Assembly (NCBI RefSeq): GCF_002198735.1
Contig: NZ_MWLO01000105.1
Coordinates: forward strand, 1-57,490
Origin: Ideonella sp. A 288
GTDB lineage: Bacteria; Pseudomonadota; Gammaproteobacteria; Burkholderiales; Burkholderiaceae_C
Direction: 5' to 3'
DNA length: 57,490 nt
The notes below the pieces were generated by a model. The model had not been told where the DNA came from, made no database searches, and saw only the letters and a list, made by a program, of their open reading frames with translations. Shown in pieces: positions 10,945-21,691 of this stretch. The translations under genes were made by a program, and so were the position numbers. Positions within the stretch are counted from its first letter, which is position 1. Every line of letters begins with the position of its first letter.

Positions 10945-12233
10945 TGAGCATGCAACCCACTTCCCGCGGCCCGATCGACCCATCCATCCCGCCGCGCGGC
11001 TGGATCGCACGCCAGTGGCATCGCCTCTGGATGTCCAATGGGCGAAATGACGGACCACCCGATCTCGACGAGTTGTGGCGAGACTTCAATCGTCGGCTCA
11101 GCGGCTTGTTCTCCGGCAAGGGCGGTGGCGGCCCCGGGTCCAACGATGGCGGCAGCAGCGGGGGCGGTGGCGGGGGAGGTGGCCTGCAGCCCGACGCGCG
11201 CAGTGCCGGCATCGGCCTCGGCCTGATCGCCCTGGTGGCGGCCATCGTGTGGGGCGGCAGCGGCTTCTTCATCGTGCAGGAAGGCCAGCAGGCCATCATC
11301 ACCACCTTCGGGCGTTACAGCGCCACGGTGGACGCCGGCTTCCAGTGGCGGTTTCCGTACCCGTTCCAGGCGCATGAGACCGTGTCGGTCACCCAATTGC
11401 GCACCGTGGATGTGGGTCGCAACAACGTGGCTCAGACCACGGGGTTGCGCGAATCGTCGATGCTCACCCAGGACGAGAACATCATCGACATCCGTTTCAC
11501 CGTGCAGTTCAGGCTGAAGGACGCCAAGCTGTACCTGTTCGAGAACCGTGACCCCGACAAGGCCGTCGAGCAGGCCAGCGAATCGGCTGTGCGCGAGATT
11601 GTCGGGCGCAGCAAGGTCGATTCGGTGCTCTACGAGCAGCGCGATGCGATCTCCGCGGATTTGGTGAAGTCGATCCAGAACCAGCTCGACCGACTGAAAG
11701 CGGGCATCCTCGTGGTCAACGTCAATGTGCAGCATGTGCAGGTGCCCGAACAGGTGCAGGCTGCGTTCAACGACGCCGTCAAGGCCGGTGCCGACCGTGA
11801 CCGCTTCAAGAACGAGGGTCAGGCTTACGCCAGCGACGTGATCCCCAAGGCCCGCGGCACGGCTGCGCGACTGCGCGAAGAGGCCGACGGCTACGGACAG
11901 CGCGTGGTGGCACAGGCCGAGGGTGATGCGCAGCGTTTCCGTGCCGTGCTCACCGAGTACCAGAAGGCCCCCACGGTCACCCGCGACCGGATGTACATCG
12001 ACACCATGCAGCAGGTCTACTCCAATGTCAGCAAAGTGATGGTCGACAGCCGTGCCGGGTCCAACCTGCTGTACTTGCCGCTCGACAAGTTGCTGCAGCA
12101 GCAGGGTGCCACCGCCGCAGTGACGGCTCCCACCCCGCCGAGCAGTTCCGTCCCCGAGAGCCTGGCCACGACCGGCGCCAATGATGCGCGCTCGCGCGAC
12201 GGTGGTCGCAGCCGCGACCGCGACGGCCGGTGA
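10944..12233 (+). CDS. hflK: HflK, membrane subunit of the HflKC/FtsH modulator
   Basis: HflK and HflC form a large SPFH-domain ring that encloses and modulates the FtsH protease. The 429-residue product has a long cytoplasmic N-terminus with an extreme Gly/Ser-rich run (about 58-80), a membrane helix (about 87-108, GIGLGLIALVAAIVWGG), the SPFH domain (about 110-300) and a helical region ending in a Thr/Ser/Asp/Arg-rich tail. The ATG overlaps the hflX stop by one base. hflC follows after 13 bases. Confidence 0.94.
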   Translation: MSMQPTSRGPIDPSIPPRGWIARQWHRLWMSNGRNDGPPDLDELWRDFNRRLSGLFSGKGGGGPGSNDGGSSGGGGGGGGLQPDARSAGIGLGLIALVAAIVWGGSGFFIVQEGQQAIITTFGRYSATVDAGFQWRFPYPFQAHETVSVTQLRTVDVGRNNVAQTTGLRESSMLTQDENIIDIRFTVQFRLKDAKLYLFENRDPDKAVEQASESAVREIVGRSKVDSVLYEQRDAISADLVKSIQNQLDRLKAGILVVNVNVQHVQVPEQVQAAFNDAVKAGADRDRFKNEGQAYASDVIPKARGTAARLREEADGYGQRVVAQAEGDAQRFRAVLTEYQKAPTVTRDRMYIDTMQQVYSNVSKVMVDSRAGSNLLYLPLDKLLQQQGATAAVTAPTPPSSSVPESLATTGANDARSRDGGRSRDRDGR

Positions 12234-12246
12234 TCGGGGGCACGAC

Positions 12247-13149
12247 ATGAATCGAATCGGACTTGCCGTCGCCAGCCTGCTCATCGCGGTGATGCTGGCC
12301 ACCTCCACCTTGTTCGTCGTCGACCAGCGCCAGGTCGCGGTGGTCTACGCCCTCGGTGAAATCAAGGAAGTCGTGACCGAGCCGGGGCTGAAGTTCAAGC
12401 TGCCGCCGCCGTTCCAGAACGTGGTCTTCCTCGACAAGCGCATCCAGACCCTGGACAGCCCCGAAACACGGCCGATCTTCACGGCCGAGAAGAAGAGCCT
12501 GATCATCGACTGGCTGATCAAGTGGCGCATCACCGAGCCGAGACAGTTCATCCGCAACAACGGCACCGACCAGCGCACGCTCGAGCCGCGCCTGAGCCCC
12601 ATCGTGCAGGCGGCGTTCAACGAAGAGATCACCAAGCGCACCGTGCGTGGCGTGTTGTCCGCCGAGCGTGACAAGGTCATGCAGGACGTGCGCAACCGCC
12701 TCGTCGACGAGGCCAAGGCCTTCGGCATCGAGATCGTCGACGTGCGCATCAAGCGCGTCGACTTCGTCGCCGACATCACCGACTCGGTGTATCGGCGCAT
12801 GGAATCCGAGCGCAAGCAGGTGGCCAATGAGTTGCGCTCACAAGGCGCGGCCGAAGGCGAGAAGATTCGTGCCGACGCCGACAAGCAGCGCGAGGTGATC
12901 ATCGCCGAGGCCTACCGCGATGCGCAAAAGGTCAAGGGCGAGGGCGACGCAAAAGCCTCGGCGCTGTATGCGGATGCGTTTGGACGAGACGCGTCATTCG
13001 CGCAGTTCTACCGCAGCCTCGAGGCTTATCGGGCCACCTTCCGCAACCGCAACGACGTGATGGTGCTCGACAGTTCCAGTGACTTTTTCAAGGCCATGCG
13101 CGGCGGCTCGTTGGCGCCGTCGCCTGCCCCTGCGGCTGGCAAGCGCTGA
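12247..13149 (+). CDS. hflC: HflC, membrane subunit of the HflKC/FtsH modulator
   Basis: Partner of HflK. The 300-residue product starts [17 protein letters not shown], a membrane anchor (about 5-24), followed by the SPFH domain with [20 protein letters not shown] and the helical arm [27 protein letters not shown] typical of HflC. The ATG at 12247 is the family start; the open frame continues upstream inside hflK and is disregarded. The gene ends 18 bases before the DUF2065 gene. Confidence 0.95.
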   Translation: MNRIGLAVASLLIAVMLATSTLFVVDQRQVAVVYALGEIKEVVTEPGLKFKLPPPFQNVVFLDKRIQTLDSPETRPIFTAEKKSLIIDWLIKWRITEPRQFIRNNGTDQRTLEPRLSPIVQAAFNEEITKRTVRGVLSAERDKVMQDVRNRLVDEAKAFGIEIVDVRIKRVDFVADITDSVYRRMESERKQVANELRSQGAAEGEKIRADADKQREVIIAEAYRDAQKVKGEGDAKASALYADAFGRDASFAQFYRSLEAYRATFRNRNDVMVLDSSSDFFKAMRGGSLAPSPAPAAGKR

Positions 13150-13167
13150 CGGGTCGGCGGCCGCTCC

Positions 13168-13353
13168 ATGGGCGACCTGATCCCGACCGCCCTGGCGCTG
13201 ATGCTGGTCATCGAAGGGGTCCTGCCCTTCCTGAGCCCCGGCCTGTGGCGCCAGGTCTTCGAGCGGGCCACGCGCATGAGCGACGGCCAGATCCGGTTCG
13301 TCGGGCTGTCGAGCATGCTGGTTGGGCTGCTGCTCCTGCTGGCCTGGAACTGA
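13168..13353 (+). CDS. Small two-helix membrane protein (DUF2065, YjeT-like)
   Basis: A 61-residue protein with two hydrophobic helices (about 5-24 and 44-60) separated by a basic loop ([20 protein letters not shown]). This is the pattern of DUF2065/YjeT proteins, which in many proteobacteria sit directly after hflC. The function is unknown; the position suggests a role with HflKC or FtsH, but that is inference only. Confidence 0.85.
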   Translation: MGDLIPTALALMLVIEGVLPFLSPGLWRQVFERATRMSDGQIRFVGLSSMLVGLLLLLAWN

Positions 13354-13410
13354 CGGCATCGGCGCCTGCGCGGCGCCCGCTTCTAAGGCGGGCCGCGCCG
13401 GAGCCGCCGG

Positions 13411-13416
13411 TACAAT
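13411..13416 (+). promoter_or_regulatory. Possible -10 box before hisZ
   Basis: TACAAT lies 26 bases before the hisZ ATG in the 89-base gap after the DUF2065 gene. No convincing -35 hexamer is seen about 17 bases upstream, so this is a weak call. Confidence 0.3.
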
Positions 13417-13442
13417 GCCACTTTCAATCCCCGGTGGTTTTC

Positions 13443-14606
13443 ATGTCCTCTGCTTGGCTGCTGCCCGAGCACATTGCCGATGTCTTGCCGGCCGAGGCGC
13501 GACACATCGAAGAGCTGCGCCGTGCCTGGCTGGAGATGGCGCGCGGCTATGGTTTCGAGTTGGTCATGCCGCCGATGCTCGAACACCTGGATTCGCTGCT
13601 CACGGGCACAGGCCATGAGCTCGACCTGAGGACCTTCAAGCTGGTCGATCAGCTGAGCGGCCGCACGCTGGGCGTGCGTGCCGACAGCACGCCCCAGGTG
13701 GCGCGCATCGATGCGCACCTGCTCAATCGCCAGGGCGTCACGCGGCTGTGCTACTGCGGCCCTGTGCTGCACACGCAGCCGCAGGGCCCGCGCGCCAGCC
13801 GCGAACCGCTGCAATTGGGCGCCGAGATCTATGGCCACGCCGGGCTGGAAGCCGACCTCGAGGTCCAGGAGCTGGCCCTCGACGGCCTGCGGGCGGCAGG
13901 CGTCGCCGGGCCCGTGCTCGACCTGGCCGACGCGCGCGTGCTGCGCGGCGTGATGGCCGGGCAGTCCGTGCCGCAGGCGCAGATGGACGACATCGTCTCC
14001 GCTCTGGCCGCCAAAGACCGCGCGCGGCTGCAAGCCCTTGGCGCGGGCCTGTCGGACACGTCTCGTGCCGGCCTGCTGGCCCTGCCCGATCTGTACGGCA
14101 ATCACGAGATCCTTGCCGTGGCGCGCAGTCGGCTGCCGGGCAGTCCGCTGATCGATGCCGCACTCGCCGACCTGGCCTGGATCGCGCGCCACGTGGCCAA
14201 GGCCTATCCCGAGGTGCAGGTCGGGTTCGATCTCTCTGACCTCGGCGGCTACGCCTACTACAGCGGCACCCGCTATGCCGTGTACGCACCGGGCAGCGCC
14301 GACGCCGTGCTGCGCGGCGGCCGCTACGACGAAGTGGGGGCGGTGTTCGGTCGCAATCGCCCGGCGGTGGGCTTCAGCACCGATCTGAAGGCGCTGGTGG
14401 CCTGCGCCGCGGCGCCGACCCGCCGAACCGCGGTGCGCGCGCCGTGGAGCGAGGATGCCGGCCTGCGGGCGGCCGTCCGCCGCCTGCGAGAGCAGGGCGA
14501 GATCGTGGTGTGCGTGCTGCCCGGGCATGAGCACGAGGGAGAAGAGTTCGATTGCGATCGGGAACTGGTCGCGGTCGGTGGTCAATGGGTGCTTCGCTCG
14601 CTCTGA
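13443..14606 (+). CDS. hisZ: ATP phosphoribosyltransferase regulatory subunit HisZ
   Basis: HisZ is a HisRS paralogue that joins the short HisG to form active ATP phosphoribosyltransferase, the first enzyme of histidine synthesis. The 387-residue product retains the class II core ([42 protein letters not shown]) but lacks the histidyl-tRNA anticodon-binding domain. The ATG at 13443 gives [16 protein letters not shown], the usual N-terminus. Its placement next to purA away from the his operon is common in betaproteobacteria. Confidence 0.93.
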   Translation: MSSAWLLPEHIADVLPAEARHIEELRRAWLEMARGYGFELVMPPMLEHLDSLLTGTGHELDLRTFKLVDQLSGRTLGVRADSTPQVARIDAHLLNRQGVTRLCYCGPVLHTQPQGPRASREPLQLGAEIYGHAGLEADLEVQELALDGLRAAGVAGPVLDLADARVLRGVMAGQSVPQAQMDDIVSALAAKDRARLQALGAGLSDTSRAGLLALPDLYGNHEILAVARSRLPGSPLIDAALADLAWIARHVAKAYPEVQVGFDLSDLGGYAYYSGTRYAVYAPGSADAVLRGGRYDEVGAVFGRNRPAVGFSTDLKALVACAAAPTRRTAVRAPWSEDAGLRAAVRRLREQGEIVVCVLPGHEHEGEEFDCDRELVAVGGQWVLRSL

Positions 14607-15980
<1,374 letters not shown>

Positions 15981-16020
15981 CAGCGCACCGACGCAGCGCC
16001 GACGACAAGGAGACTTTCAC

Positions 16021-16542
16021 ATGCTGACCGACGACGGCAAGCACCTCTACGTGTCCTGGGACGAGTACCACATGCTGATCGAGCGCCTGGCGCTCAAGGT
16101 GGCCCATTCGGGCTGGGCCTTCGACCAGATCCTGTGCCTGGCCCGCGGCGGCATGCGCCCGGGCGACGTCCTGTCCCGCGTGTTCGACAAGCCATTGGCC
16201 ATCATGTCGACCAGTTCGTACCGCGCCGAGGCCGGCACGATCCAGGGGCGCCTGGACATGGCCAAGTACATCACGATGCCCAAGGGCGAACTGGCGGGCC
16301 GCGTGCTGCTGGTGGACGATCTCGCCGACTCGGGCGTCACGCTCAAGGCGGTGGTCGATCGCCTTCGCGGCGTCCCCGCGATCTCGGAGTTGCGCACCGC
16401 GGTGGTCTGGCTCAAGGGGATGTCGACCTACACGCCAGAGTACTTCGTCGAGCACCTGCCGACGAGTCCGTGGATCCACCAGCCGTTCGAAGAGTACGAC
16501 AACCTTCGGCCGGAAGAACTGGCCAAGAAGTTCGTCATTTGA
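16021..16542 (+). CDS. Purine-type phosphoribosyltransferase
   Basis: A 173-residue type I phosphoribosyltransferase. The PRPP-binding motif is VLLVDDLADSGVTLKAV (about 99-115), and an early LARGGMRPGDVLSRV segment matches xanthine/hypoxanthine-type enzymes (Gpt-like). Substrate specificity cannot be read from the sequence. AAGGAG at 16007-16012 is a strong ribosome-binding site for ATG 16021. The neighbouring purA supports a purine-salvage role. Confidence 0.85.
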   Translation: MLTDDGKHLYVSWDEYHMLIERLALKVAHSGWAFDQILCLARGGMRPGDVLSRVFDKPLAIMSTSSYRAEAGTIQGRLDMAKYITMPKGELAGRVLLVDDLADSGVTLKAVVDRLRGVPAISELRTAVVWLKGMSTYTPEYFVEHLPTSPWIHQPFEEYDNLRPEELAKKFVI

Positions 16543-16698
16543 TGGATGTCGGCGCACTCGCCCTGAGGTGCCTCGGCACCCACGGCGCGACTGTCCGCCC
16601 CCGGTGCCACGTGGCATCCGGCAATGCGCCCGGCACCGATCCCATTTGCCCGCTCGACGTTCGAGCCGGCACCCGTTCATTGGCGTGGCCCGACAACG

Positions 16699-16730
16699 AA
16701 AAAGGCCGACACTTGCGTGTCGGCCTTTTT
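16699..16730. terminator. Strong bidirectional intrinsic terminator
   Basis: A perfect 14-bp inverted repeat (16699-16712 and 16717-16730) with a TTGC loop has five A's on one side and five T's on the other, so it reads as a terminator on both strands. It separates the phosphoribosyltransferase gene on the plus strand from the tRNA-Leu on the minus strand. The 156 bases from 16543 to 16698 before it hold nothing I can identify. Confidence 0.93.
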
Positions 16731-16738
16731 ACAGTTTT

Positions 16739-16823
<85 letters not shown>

Positions 16824-16833
16824 AGGTACAGCT

Positions 16834-19092
16834 TTGGAGTCTAGCATAAACAAAAGCCAATCAGCAAGCGCCGCCCCCCTGGGCGCCGCGCTCATGAGCG
16901 AGGTCGAGGGCACGGTCCTGGGACATCGCGACGGTCACGGTTTCGTCCGCCGCGACGACAACGAACCCGACATCTATCTCGCGCCGCAGGAGATGCGCGC
17001 CGTGCTGCACCGCGACCGCGTGCGCGTGCGCGTGGTGCGCTACGACCGCAAGGGCCGACCCGAGGGCAGGGTGCTCGACATCATCGAACGCCGCAAGTCG
17101 CCCATCATCGGCCGCCTGCTGCACGAGAACGGCGCGTGGGTCGTGGCCCCTGAGGACAGGCGTTATGGACAGGACATCCTGATTCCCAAGAACGCCATCG
17201 CCAATGCCGCCGTGGGGCAGGTCGTCGCCATCGAGCTGACCGAGGCGCCGTCGATGTACTCGCAGCCCGTCGGGCGGGTCACCGAGGTGCTCGGGGAGAT
17301 CGACGACCCGGGCATGGAGATCGAGATTGCCGTGCGCAAGTACGAGGTGCCGCACCGGTTCTCGGCCGAGACGCTGGCGCAGGCAGCGGGCCTGCCCGAC
17401 CGCATTCGCCCGATCGACAAACGCCATCGCATCGACATCACCGACGTGCCGCTGGTCACCATCGACGGCGAGGATGCGCGCGACTTCGACGATGCGGTCT
17501 ACAGCGAGCCGTTCCAGCGCGGCCGTGGCAAGGGTGCGTTCAACGGCTGGCGCCTGGTGGTGGCCATCGCCGACGTGAGCCACTACGTGAAGCCCGGCGA
17601 GCCGATCGACGACGATGCCTACGAGCGCGCCACGTCGGTGTACTTCCCGCGTCGCGTCATCCCGATGCTGCCCGAGAAGCTGTCCAACGGCCTGTGCTCG
17701 CTGAACCCTGATGAAGAGCGCCTGTGCATGGTCTGCGACATGCTGGTCCGCGAGGACGGCGAGATCGAGGCCTACCAGTTCTTCCCGGCGGTGATGCGTT
17801 CGCACGCGCGGCTCACCTACACCGAGGTGGCGGCCGTGCTGGCGAACACCCGCGGGGTCGAGGCCCAACGCCGGCGAGACCTGGTGCCGCACCTGCTGCA
17901 CCTGCACGAGGTGTACCGCGCGCTGCTCAAGCGCCGCAGCCATCGCGGTGCCATCGACTTCGAGACCACCGAGACGCAGATCGTCTGCGACGACAACGGT
18001 CGCATCGAGAAGATCGTGCCCCGCACCCGCACCGAGGCGCACCGGCTGATCGAGGAGGCCATGCTGGCCGCCAACGTCTGCTCGGCCGACTTCATCGAGA
18101 CGCACAAGCACCCCGCGCTTTACCGCGTGCATGAGGGGCCCACGCCCGAGAAGCGCGTGACCCTGCAGAACTACCTGCGCGCGCTCGGCCTGGGGCTGTC
18201 GATCAGCGACGATCCTGCACCGTCAGAGATGCAGGCCATCGCCGAGGCCACGAAGGACCGGCCCGATGCGGCGCAGATCCATTCGATGCTCCTGCGCTCG
18301 ATGCAGCAGGCCATCTACACCGCTACCAACAGCGGCCACTTCGGCCTGGCCTACGAGGCCTACACGCACTTCACCAGCCCGATCCGCCGCTACCCCGACC
18401 TGCTGGTGCACCGTGTCATCAAGTCGCTGTTGCTGGGCAAGCGCTACCACCTGGCGCCGGCACCGGCCGGCATGCCCGAGGCGGCACCGCCCACGCGGCG
18501 CGCCGGCAAGCCGGTGGCCAAGCCGGGCGGGCAGCACCAGGAAGCCGAGCGCTGGGAGAGCGCCGGTGCGCACTGCAGCGCCAACGAGCGCCGGGCCGAC
18601 GAGGCCTCACGCGACGTCGAGGCCTGGCTCAAGTGCCGCTTCATGCGCGACCACCTGGGCGAGGAGTACGCCGGCAATGTGACCGCAGTCACCAGTTTCG
18701 GCGTGTTCGTCACGCTCGACGAGTTGTATGTCGAGGGGCTGGTCCACATCACCGAACTCGGCGGCGAGTACTTCCGCTACGACGAGACGCGGGCCGAGCT
18801 TCGCGGCGAACAGAGCGGCGTGCGCTATGCCGTCGGATCGCGGGTGCGGGTGCAGGTCAGCCGTGTCGACCTGGATGGGCGCAAGATCGACTTTCGCATG
18901 GTTCGCGAAGGCGGCGAGGGCGAGCCGCTGCTGGCCAAGGGCCGCAAGTCGGCCTCGGCCGTCGAGGCGCTGAAGGCGGTCAAGGCCCAGGATCGCGAAG
19001 TCAAGAAGGGACGGGGCAAGTCGGCGACGGGCCGGGGGGCACCGGCCAAGGCAGGCAAGGGCGCGAGGTCAGGCCGCAGCAGCCGTCGCTGA
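16834..19092 (+). CDS. rnr: Ribonuclease R
   Basis: RNase R is a processive 3'-5' exoribonuclease that degrades structured RNA. The product (752 aa from TTG 16834, or 732 from ATG 16894) begins directly with a cold-shock-type domain (GTVLGHRDGHGFVRRDD), then the RNB catalytic domain with TIDGEDARDFDDAV holding the metal-binding aspartates, an S1 domain (about 605-690) and a Lys/Gly/Arg-rich tail. It lacks the N-terminal helix-turn-helix domain found in E. coli RNase R (813 aa). A 40-residue Pro/Ala-rich insertion (about 540-585) precedes the S1 domain. The start is uncertain because neither codon has a clear ribosome-binding site. Confidence 0.93.
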   Translation: MESSINKSQSASAAPLGAALMSEVEGTVLGHRDGHGFVRRDDNEPDIYLAPQEMRAVLHRDRVRVRVVRYDRKGRPEGRVLDIIERRKSPIIGRLLHENGAWVVAPEDRRYGQDILIPKNAIANAAVGQVVAIELTEAPSMYSQPVGRVTEVLGEIDDPGMEIEIAVRKYEVPHRFSAETLAQAAGLPDRIRPIDKRHRIDITDVPLVTIDGEDARDFDDAVYSEPFQRGRGKGAFNGWRLVVAIADVSHYVKPGEPIDDDAYERATSVYFPRRVIPMLPEKLSNGLCSLNPDEERLCMVCDMLVREDGEIEAYQFFPAVMRSHARLTYTEVAAVLANTRGVEAQRRRDLVPHLLHLHEVYRALLKRRSHRGAIDFETTETQIVCDDNGRIEKIVPRTRTEAHRLIEEAMLAANVCSADFIETHKHPALYRVHEGPTPEKRVTLQNYLRALGLGLSISDDPAPSEMQAIAEATKDRPDAAQIHSMLLRSMQQAIYTATNSGHFGLAYEAYTHFTSPIRRYPDLLVHRVIKSLLLGKRYHLAPAPAGMPEAAPPTRRAGKPVAKPGGQHQEAERWESAGAHCSANERRADEASRDVEAWLKCRFMRDHLGEEYAGNVTAVTSFGVFVTLDELYVEGLVHITELGGEYFRYDETRAELRGEQSGVRYAVGSRVRVQVSRVDLDGRKIDFRMVREGGEGEPLLAKGRKSASAVEALKAVKAQDREVKKGRGKSATGRGAPAKAGKGARSGRSSRR
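16843..16848 (-). promoter_or_regulatory. Probable -10 box of the tRNA-Leu gene
   Basis: On the minus strand TATGCT lies 19 bases before the first tRNA base, within an unusually A/T-rich patch. A canonical -35 at 17 bases is not obvious (TTGCTG occurs at a 13-base spacing), so only the -10 is called. Confidence 0.4.
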
Positions 19093-19118
19093 GTGCATCG
19101 CGCCTGGGTCGGCATGCC

Positions 19119-20630
19119 TCAGGGCATGGGCCGCACCAGGGCCCGGCGTGCCAGCGCCTCGATGAGATCGCCCGCCCGCAGGGCCAGGTCCGGCGGGTGA
19201 TCGTCGGCTGCGCGGCCATGTGCCCACACCCCCGCGCAGGCCACGTCCATGGACGCGTCAGCGGGTTGTTGTGACCAGAGCCCGCCCAACCATCCTGCCA
19301 GCACGTCGCCGGTGCCGGCAGTGGCCAGTCGGGCGCTTCCCGTGGGGTTGATCGCGGTGATCATGCCGGGCGAAGCCAACACGCTGCCCGAGCCCTTGAG
19401 CACGACGGTGCACTGCGCCTTCTGAGCCAAGGCTTCTGCATGGCGCAGGCGGTCGGACTGCACTGTGGCCGTGTCGGTGCCTAGCCAGCGGGATGCCTCC
19501 AGCGGGTGCGGCGTGGCCACCGTGGCCAGGCCGTGGGAGGCACGAGCCCGAAGCGCTGCCTGCAAGGACGGGGAGATGGCGATGGCGTTCAATGCATCGG
19601 CGTCCAGCACCAGCCGCGCGGCATGGTGAACAAGCACCGGCAGGCAATCCGCCACCGCGTCGCCACCGCCACAGCCGCACACCACGGTGGATTGTCCCAG
19701 CAGGCCCGGGCGCAGTACGTCGGCAAGCTGGCGAGGCATAAGTTCGGGTCGGCCGGGGTCGGGGGCGGTGTTGCCGTCCAGGCGCGCCAGATAAACGCGT
19801 CCGGCACCTGCGGTCAGGGCCGCACGGGCGGCGAGCATCGCGGCACCACCCATGCCCTGGGCGCCGCCGACGACGATGACGTCGCCGAAGCTGCCCTTGT
19901 GTTGCGAGTGGCGGCGCAGCACCTGGACCGGTGGGCCGATCAATCGGGCGGTGGCGGCGGCCTCGTTCCCGTCGAGTCCGAGCGTGTCAAGCCAGATGCT
20001 GCCGCAGTGATCGCGGCCCTCGGCGGTGAACAGGCCTGGCTTGAGTGTCAGCAGCGACAGCGTGTGCGTGGCCCGCACCGCTTCGTCGCCGAGGCATTGG
20101 CCACGGTCGGCGGACAGACCCGAGGGCAGGTCGACGGCCAGCACCGGCGCGCCCGCGGCATTCAGCAGGCGGATGGCTGCGGCGATGTCGCCGGCCGGCG
20201 CCCGACTGGCGCCCAGGCCCAGCAGGGCGTCGATGGACAGGTCGAACGACGCCGCATCCGGCAGGTCGCGACCGATCGGAACGCCGGCCTGGAGCGCCTG
20301 CGCATGGGCATCGCGGGCGTCGTCGGGCAGGCGCTGCGGGTCGCCCAGCAGGCTGACGCGCACCGATCGACCGGCCTGATGCAGCCACCGGGCCGCCACC
20401 AGACCGTCGCCGCCGTTGTTGCCCGGGCCCGCCGCGATCCAGAGTCGTCGCGCATGCGGCGCGACGGCCAGCGCCAGGCGGGCCAGGGCCAAGCCCGCCC
20501 TCTGCATCAGCGCATGGGGTGGCAGCGCCTGCAGGGCGGCGCGCTCGATGCCACGGGTGGCCGCTGCGTCGTGAAGTGGCCAGGCCCGGATCGAGGGCAG
20601 CACGGCGACGGTGGTGGGGCGCTGGCGCAT
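19119..20630 (-). CDS. nnr: Bifunctional NAD(P)H-hydrate epimerase / ADP-dependent dehydratase
   Basis: Nnr repairs hydrated NAD(P)H. The 503-residue product has an N-terminal epimerase domain (YjeF_N; AAGPGNNGGDGLVAARWL, VDLPSGLSADRG) and a C-terminal ribokinase-like dehydratase domain (GGAQGMGGAAMLAARAALTAGAGRV, TGTGDVLAGWLGG with the catalytic GTGD motif). The start was placed at the ATG read from 20628-20630 (MRQRPTTVAVLPSIRAWPL), since the open frame upstream runs through the divergent intergenic region. It ends 26 bases from the rnr stop; the two genes converge. Confidence 0.9.
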   Translation of the reverse strand: MRQRPTTVAVLPSIRAWPLHDAAATRGIERAALQALPPHALMQRAGLALARLALAVAPHARRLWIAAGPGNNGGDGLVAARWLHQAGRSVRVSLLGDPQRLPDDARDAHAQALQAGVPIGRDLPDAASFDLSIDALLGLGASRAPAGDIAAAIRLLNAAGAPVLAVDLPSGLSADRGQCLGDEAVRATHTLSLLTLKPGLFTAEGRDHCGSIWLDTLGLDGNEAAATARLIGPPVQVLRRHSQHKGSFGDVIVVGGAQGMGGAAMLAARAALTAGAGRVYLARLDGNTAPDPGRPELMPRQLADVLRPGLLGQSTVVCGCGGGDAVADCLPVLVHHAARLVLDADALNAIAISPSLQAALRARASHGLATVATPHPLEASRWLGTDTATVQSDRLRHAEALAQKAQCTVVLKGSGSVLASPGMITAINPTGSARLATAGTGDVLAGWLGGLWSQQPADASMDVACAGVWAHGRAADDHPPDLALRAGDLIEALARRALVRPMP

Positions 20631-20693
20631 GCGTCGGGCTTGCGGGTTCGCCGCATGGAGAGGGGTCGTTCGATTGTGCTCTACTGCCCGTGG

Positions 20694-20714
20694 GCGGCCC
20701 ACCGGACGGGCCGC
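20694..20714. other. Hairpin in the nnr/TRAP intergenic region
   Basis: GCGGCCC (20694-20700) and GGGCCGC (20708-20714) form a 7-bp perfect stem with a 7-base loop, ending 11 bases before the Shine-Dalgarno sequence of the TAXI gene. It would fold in that gene's leader. The rest of the 109-base divergent gap shows no clear promoter boxes. Confidence 0.4.
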
Positions 20715-20739
20715 TCGCGACCCCCAGGAGATGTCACCC

Positions 20740-21687
20740 ATGAAGCGTTTGTTCGTCGCGGCGCTGGCCGCCTTCGCGCTGGCCGGCACGGTCCAGGCCC
20801 AGCAGTTCTTCCGCATCGGCACCGGCGGCACGGCAGGCACCTACTACCCGGTCGGCGGCATGATCGCCAATGCGGTGTCGCAGCCCGGCAAGATCGTCGT
20901 CACCGCGCAGGCCAGCAACGGGTCGGTGGCCAACGTCACCGGCATCGCCGGCGGCGCGATGGAGTCGGGCTTCTCGCAGGCCGACGTGGCCAGCTGGGCC
21001 TACACCGGCAAGGGCATCTACGAGGGCAAGCCCAATGTGCCCGGCCTGCGCCTGATCGCCAACCTGTACCCTGAGAGCGTTCACCTGGTGGCGCGCAAGG
21101 GCTCGGGCATCAAGACCGTGGCCGACCTGAAGGGCAAGCGGGTGGCGCTCGACGAACCGGGCTCGGGCACGCTGGTCAATGCCCGCATCGTCCTGGCTGC
21201 CTATGGCCTGAAGGAAGCGGACATCAAGCCCGAGTACGTCAAGCCCAACCAGGCGGGCGACAAGCTCAAGGACGGCGCGCTCGACGCCTTCTTCTTCGTG
21301 GGTGGCGCGCCGGCCGGCGCCATTGCCGAACTGGCATCGTCGGGCGCTGGCATCGAGTTGGTGCCGATCGACGGGCCCCAGGCCGATGCCATCCGCCAGA
21401 AGGACGGGTTCTTCGCGCCGGACCTGATCGCTGCCGACACCTACAAGGGCGTCGGTGCCGTCAAGACCCTGGCCGTTGGCGCCCAGTGGGTCACCAGCGA
21501 CAAGGCCGATGCCAACACGGTGTACGAGATCACCAAGGCCCTGTTCGGCGATGCCGCCCAGAAGACGCTGGCCGCCGGCCATGCCAAGGGCAAGTTCATC
21601 AACAAGGACAATGCCGTCAAGGGTGCGGGCATCCCGTTCCACCCGGGCGCCGAGCGCTACTACAAGGAAGCCGGCCTGCTGAAGTGA
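20740..21687 (+). CDS. TAXI-family TRAP transporter substrate-binding protein
   Basis: The periplasmic receptor of a TAXI-type TRAP transporter. The 315-residue product has a signal peptide cleaved after about residue 20 (TVQA/QQ), then the family hallmark FFRIGTGGTAGTYYPVGG and SNGSVANVTGIAGGAMESGFSQ. TAXI receptors bind small organic acids such as glutamate or 2-oxoglutarate in the few known cases; the ligand here is unknown. AGGAG at 20726-20730 decides the ATG at 20740. The permease gene follows after 4 bases. Confidence 0.92.
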   Translation: MKRLFVAALAAFALAGTVQAQQFFRIGTGGTAGTYYPVGGMIANAVSQPGKIVVTAQASNGSVANVTGIAGGAMESGFSQADVASWAYTGKGIYEGKPNVPGLRLIANLYPESVHLVARKGSGIKTVADLKGKRVALDEPGSGTLVNARIVLAAYGLKEADIKPEYVKPNQAGDKLKDGALDAFFFVGGAPAGAIAELASSGAGIELVPIDGPQADAIRQKDGFFAPDLIAADTYKGVGAVKTLAVGAQWVTSDKADANTVYEITKALFGDAAQKTLAAGHAKGKFINKDNAVKGAGIPFHPGAERYYKEAGLLK

Positions 21688-21691
21688 CGGC

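Noticed and set aside
11101-11190. Short tandem GGC/GGT-rich tract as a repeat or CRISPR-like array
   Set aside because: It is the coding sequence for the glycine-rich N-terminal part of HflK.
13443-14606. Second histidyl-tRNA synthetase
   Set aside because: It lacks the anticodon-binding domain and the HisRS-specific motifs; it is HisZ.
16610-16630. Sigma-54-like TGGCAT...TGC sequence
   Set aside because: The GG to GC spacing is one base too long and no activator-type gene context is present.
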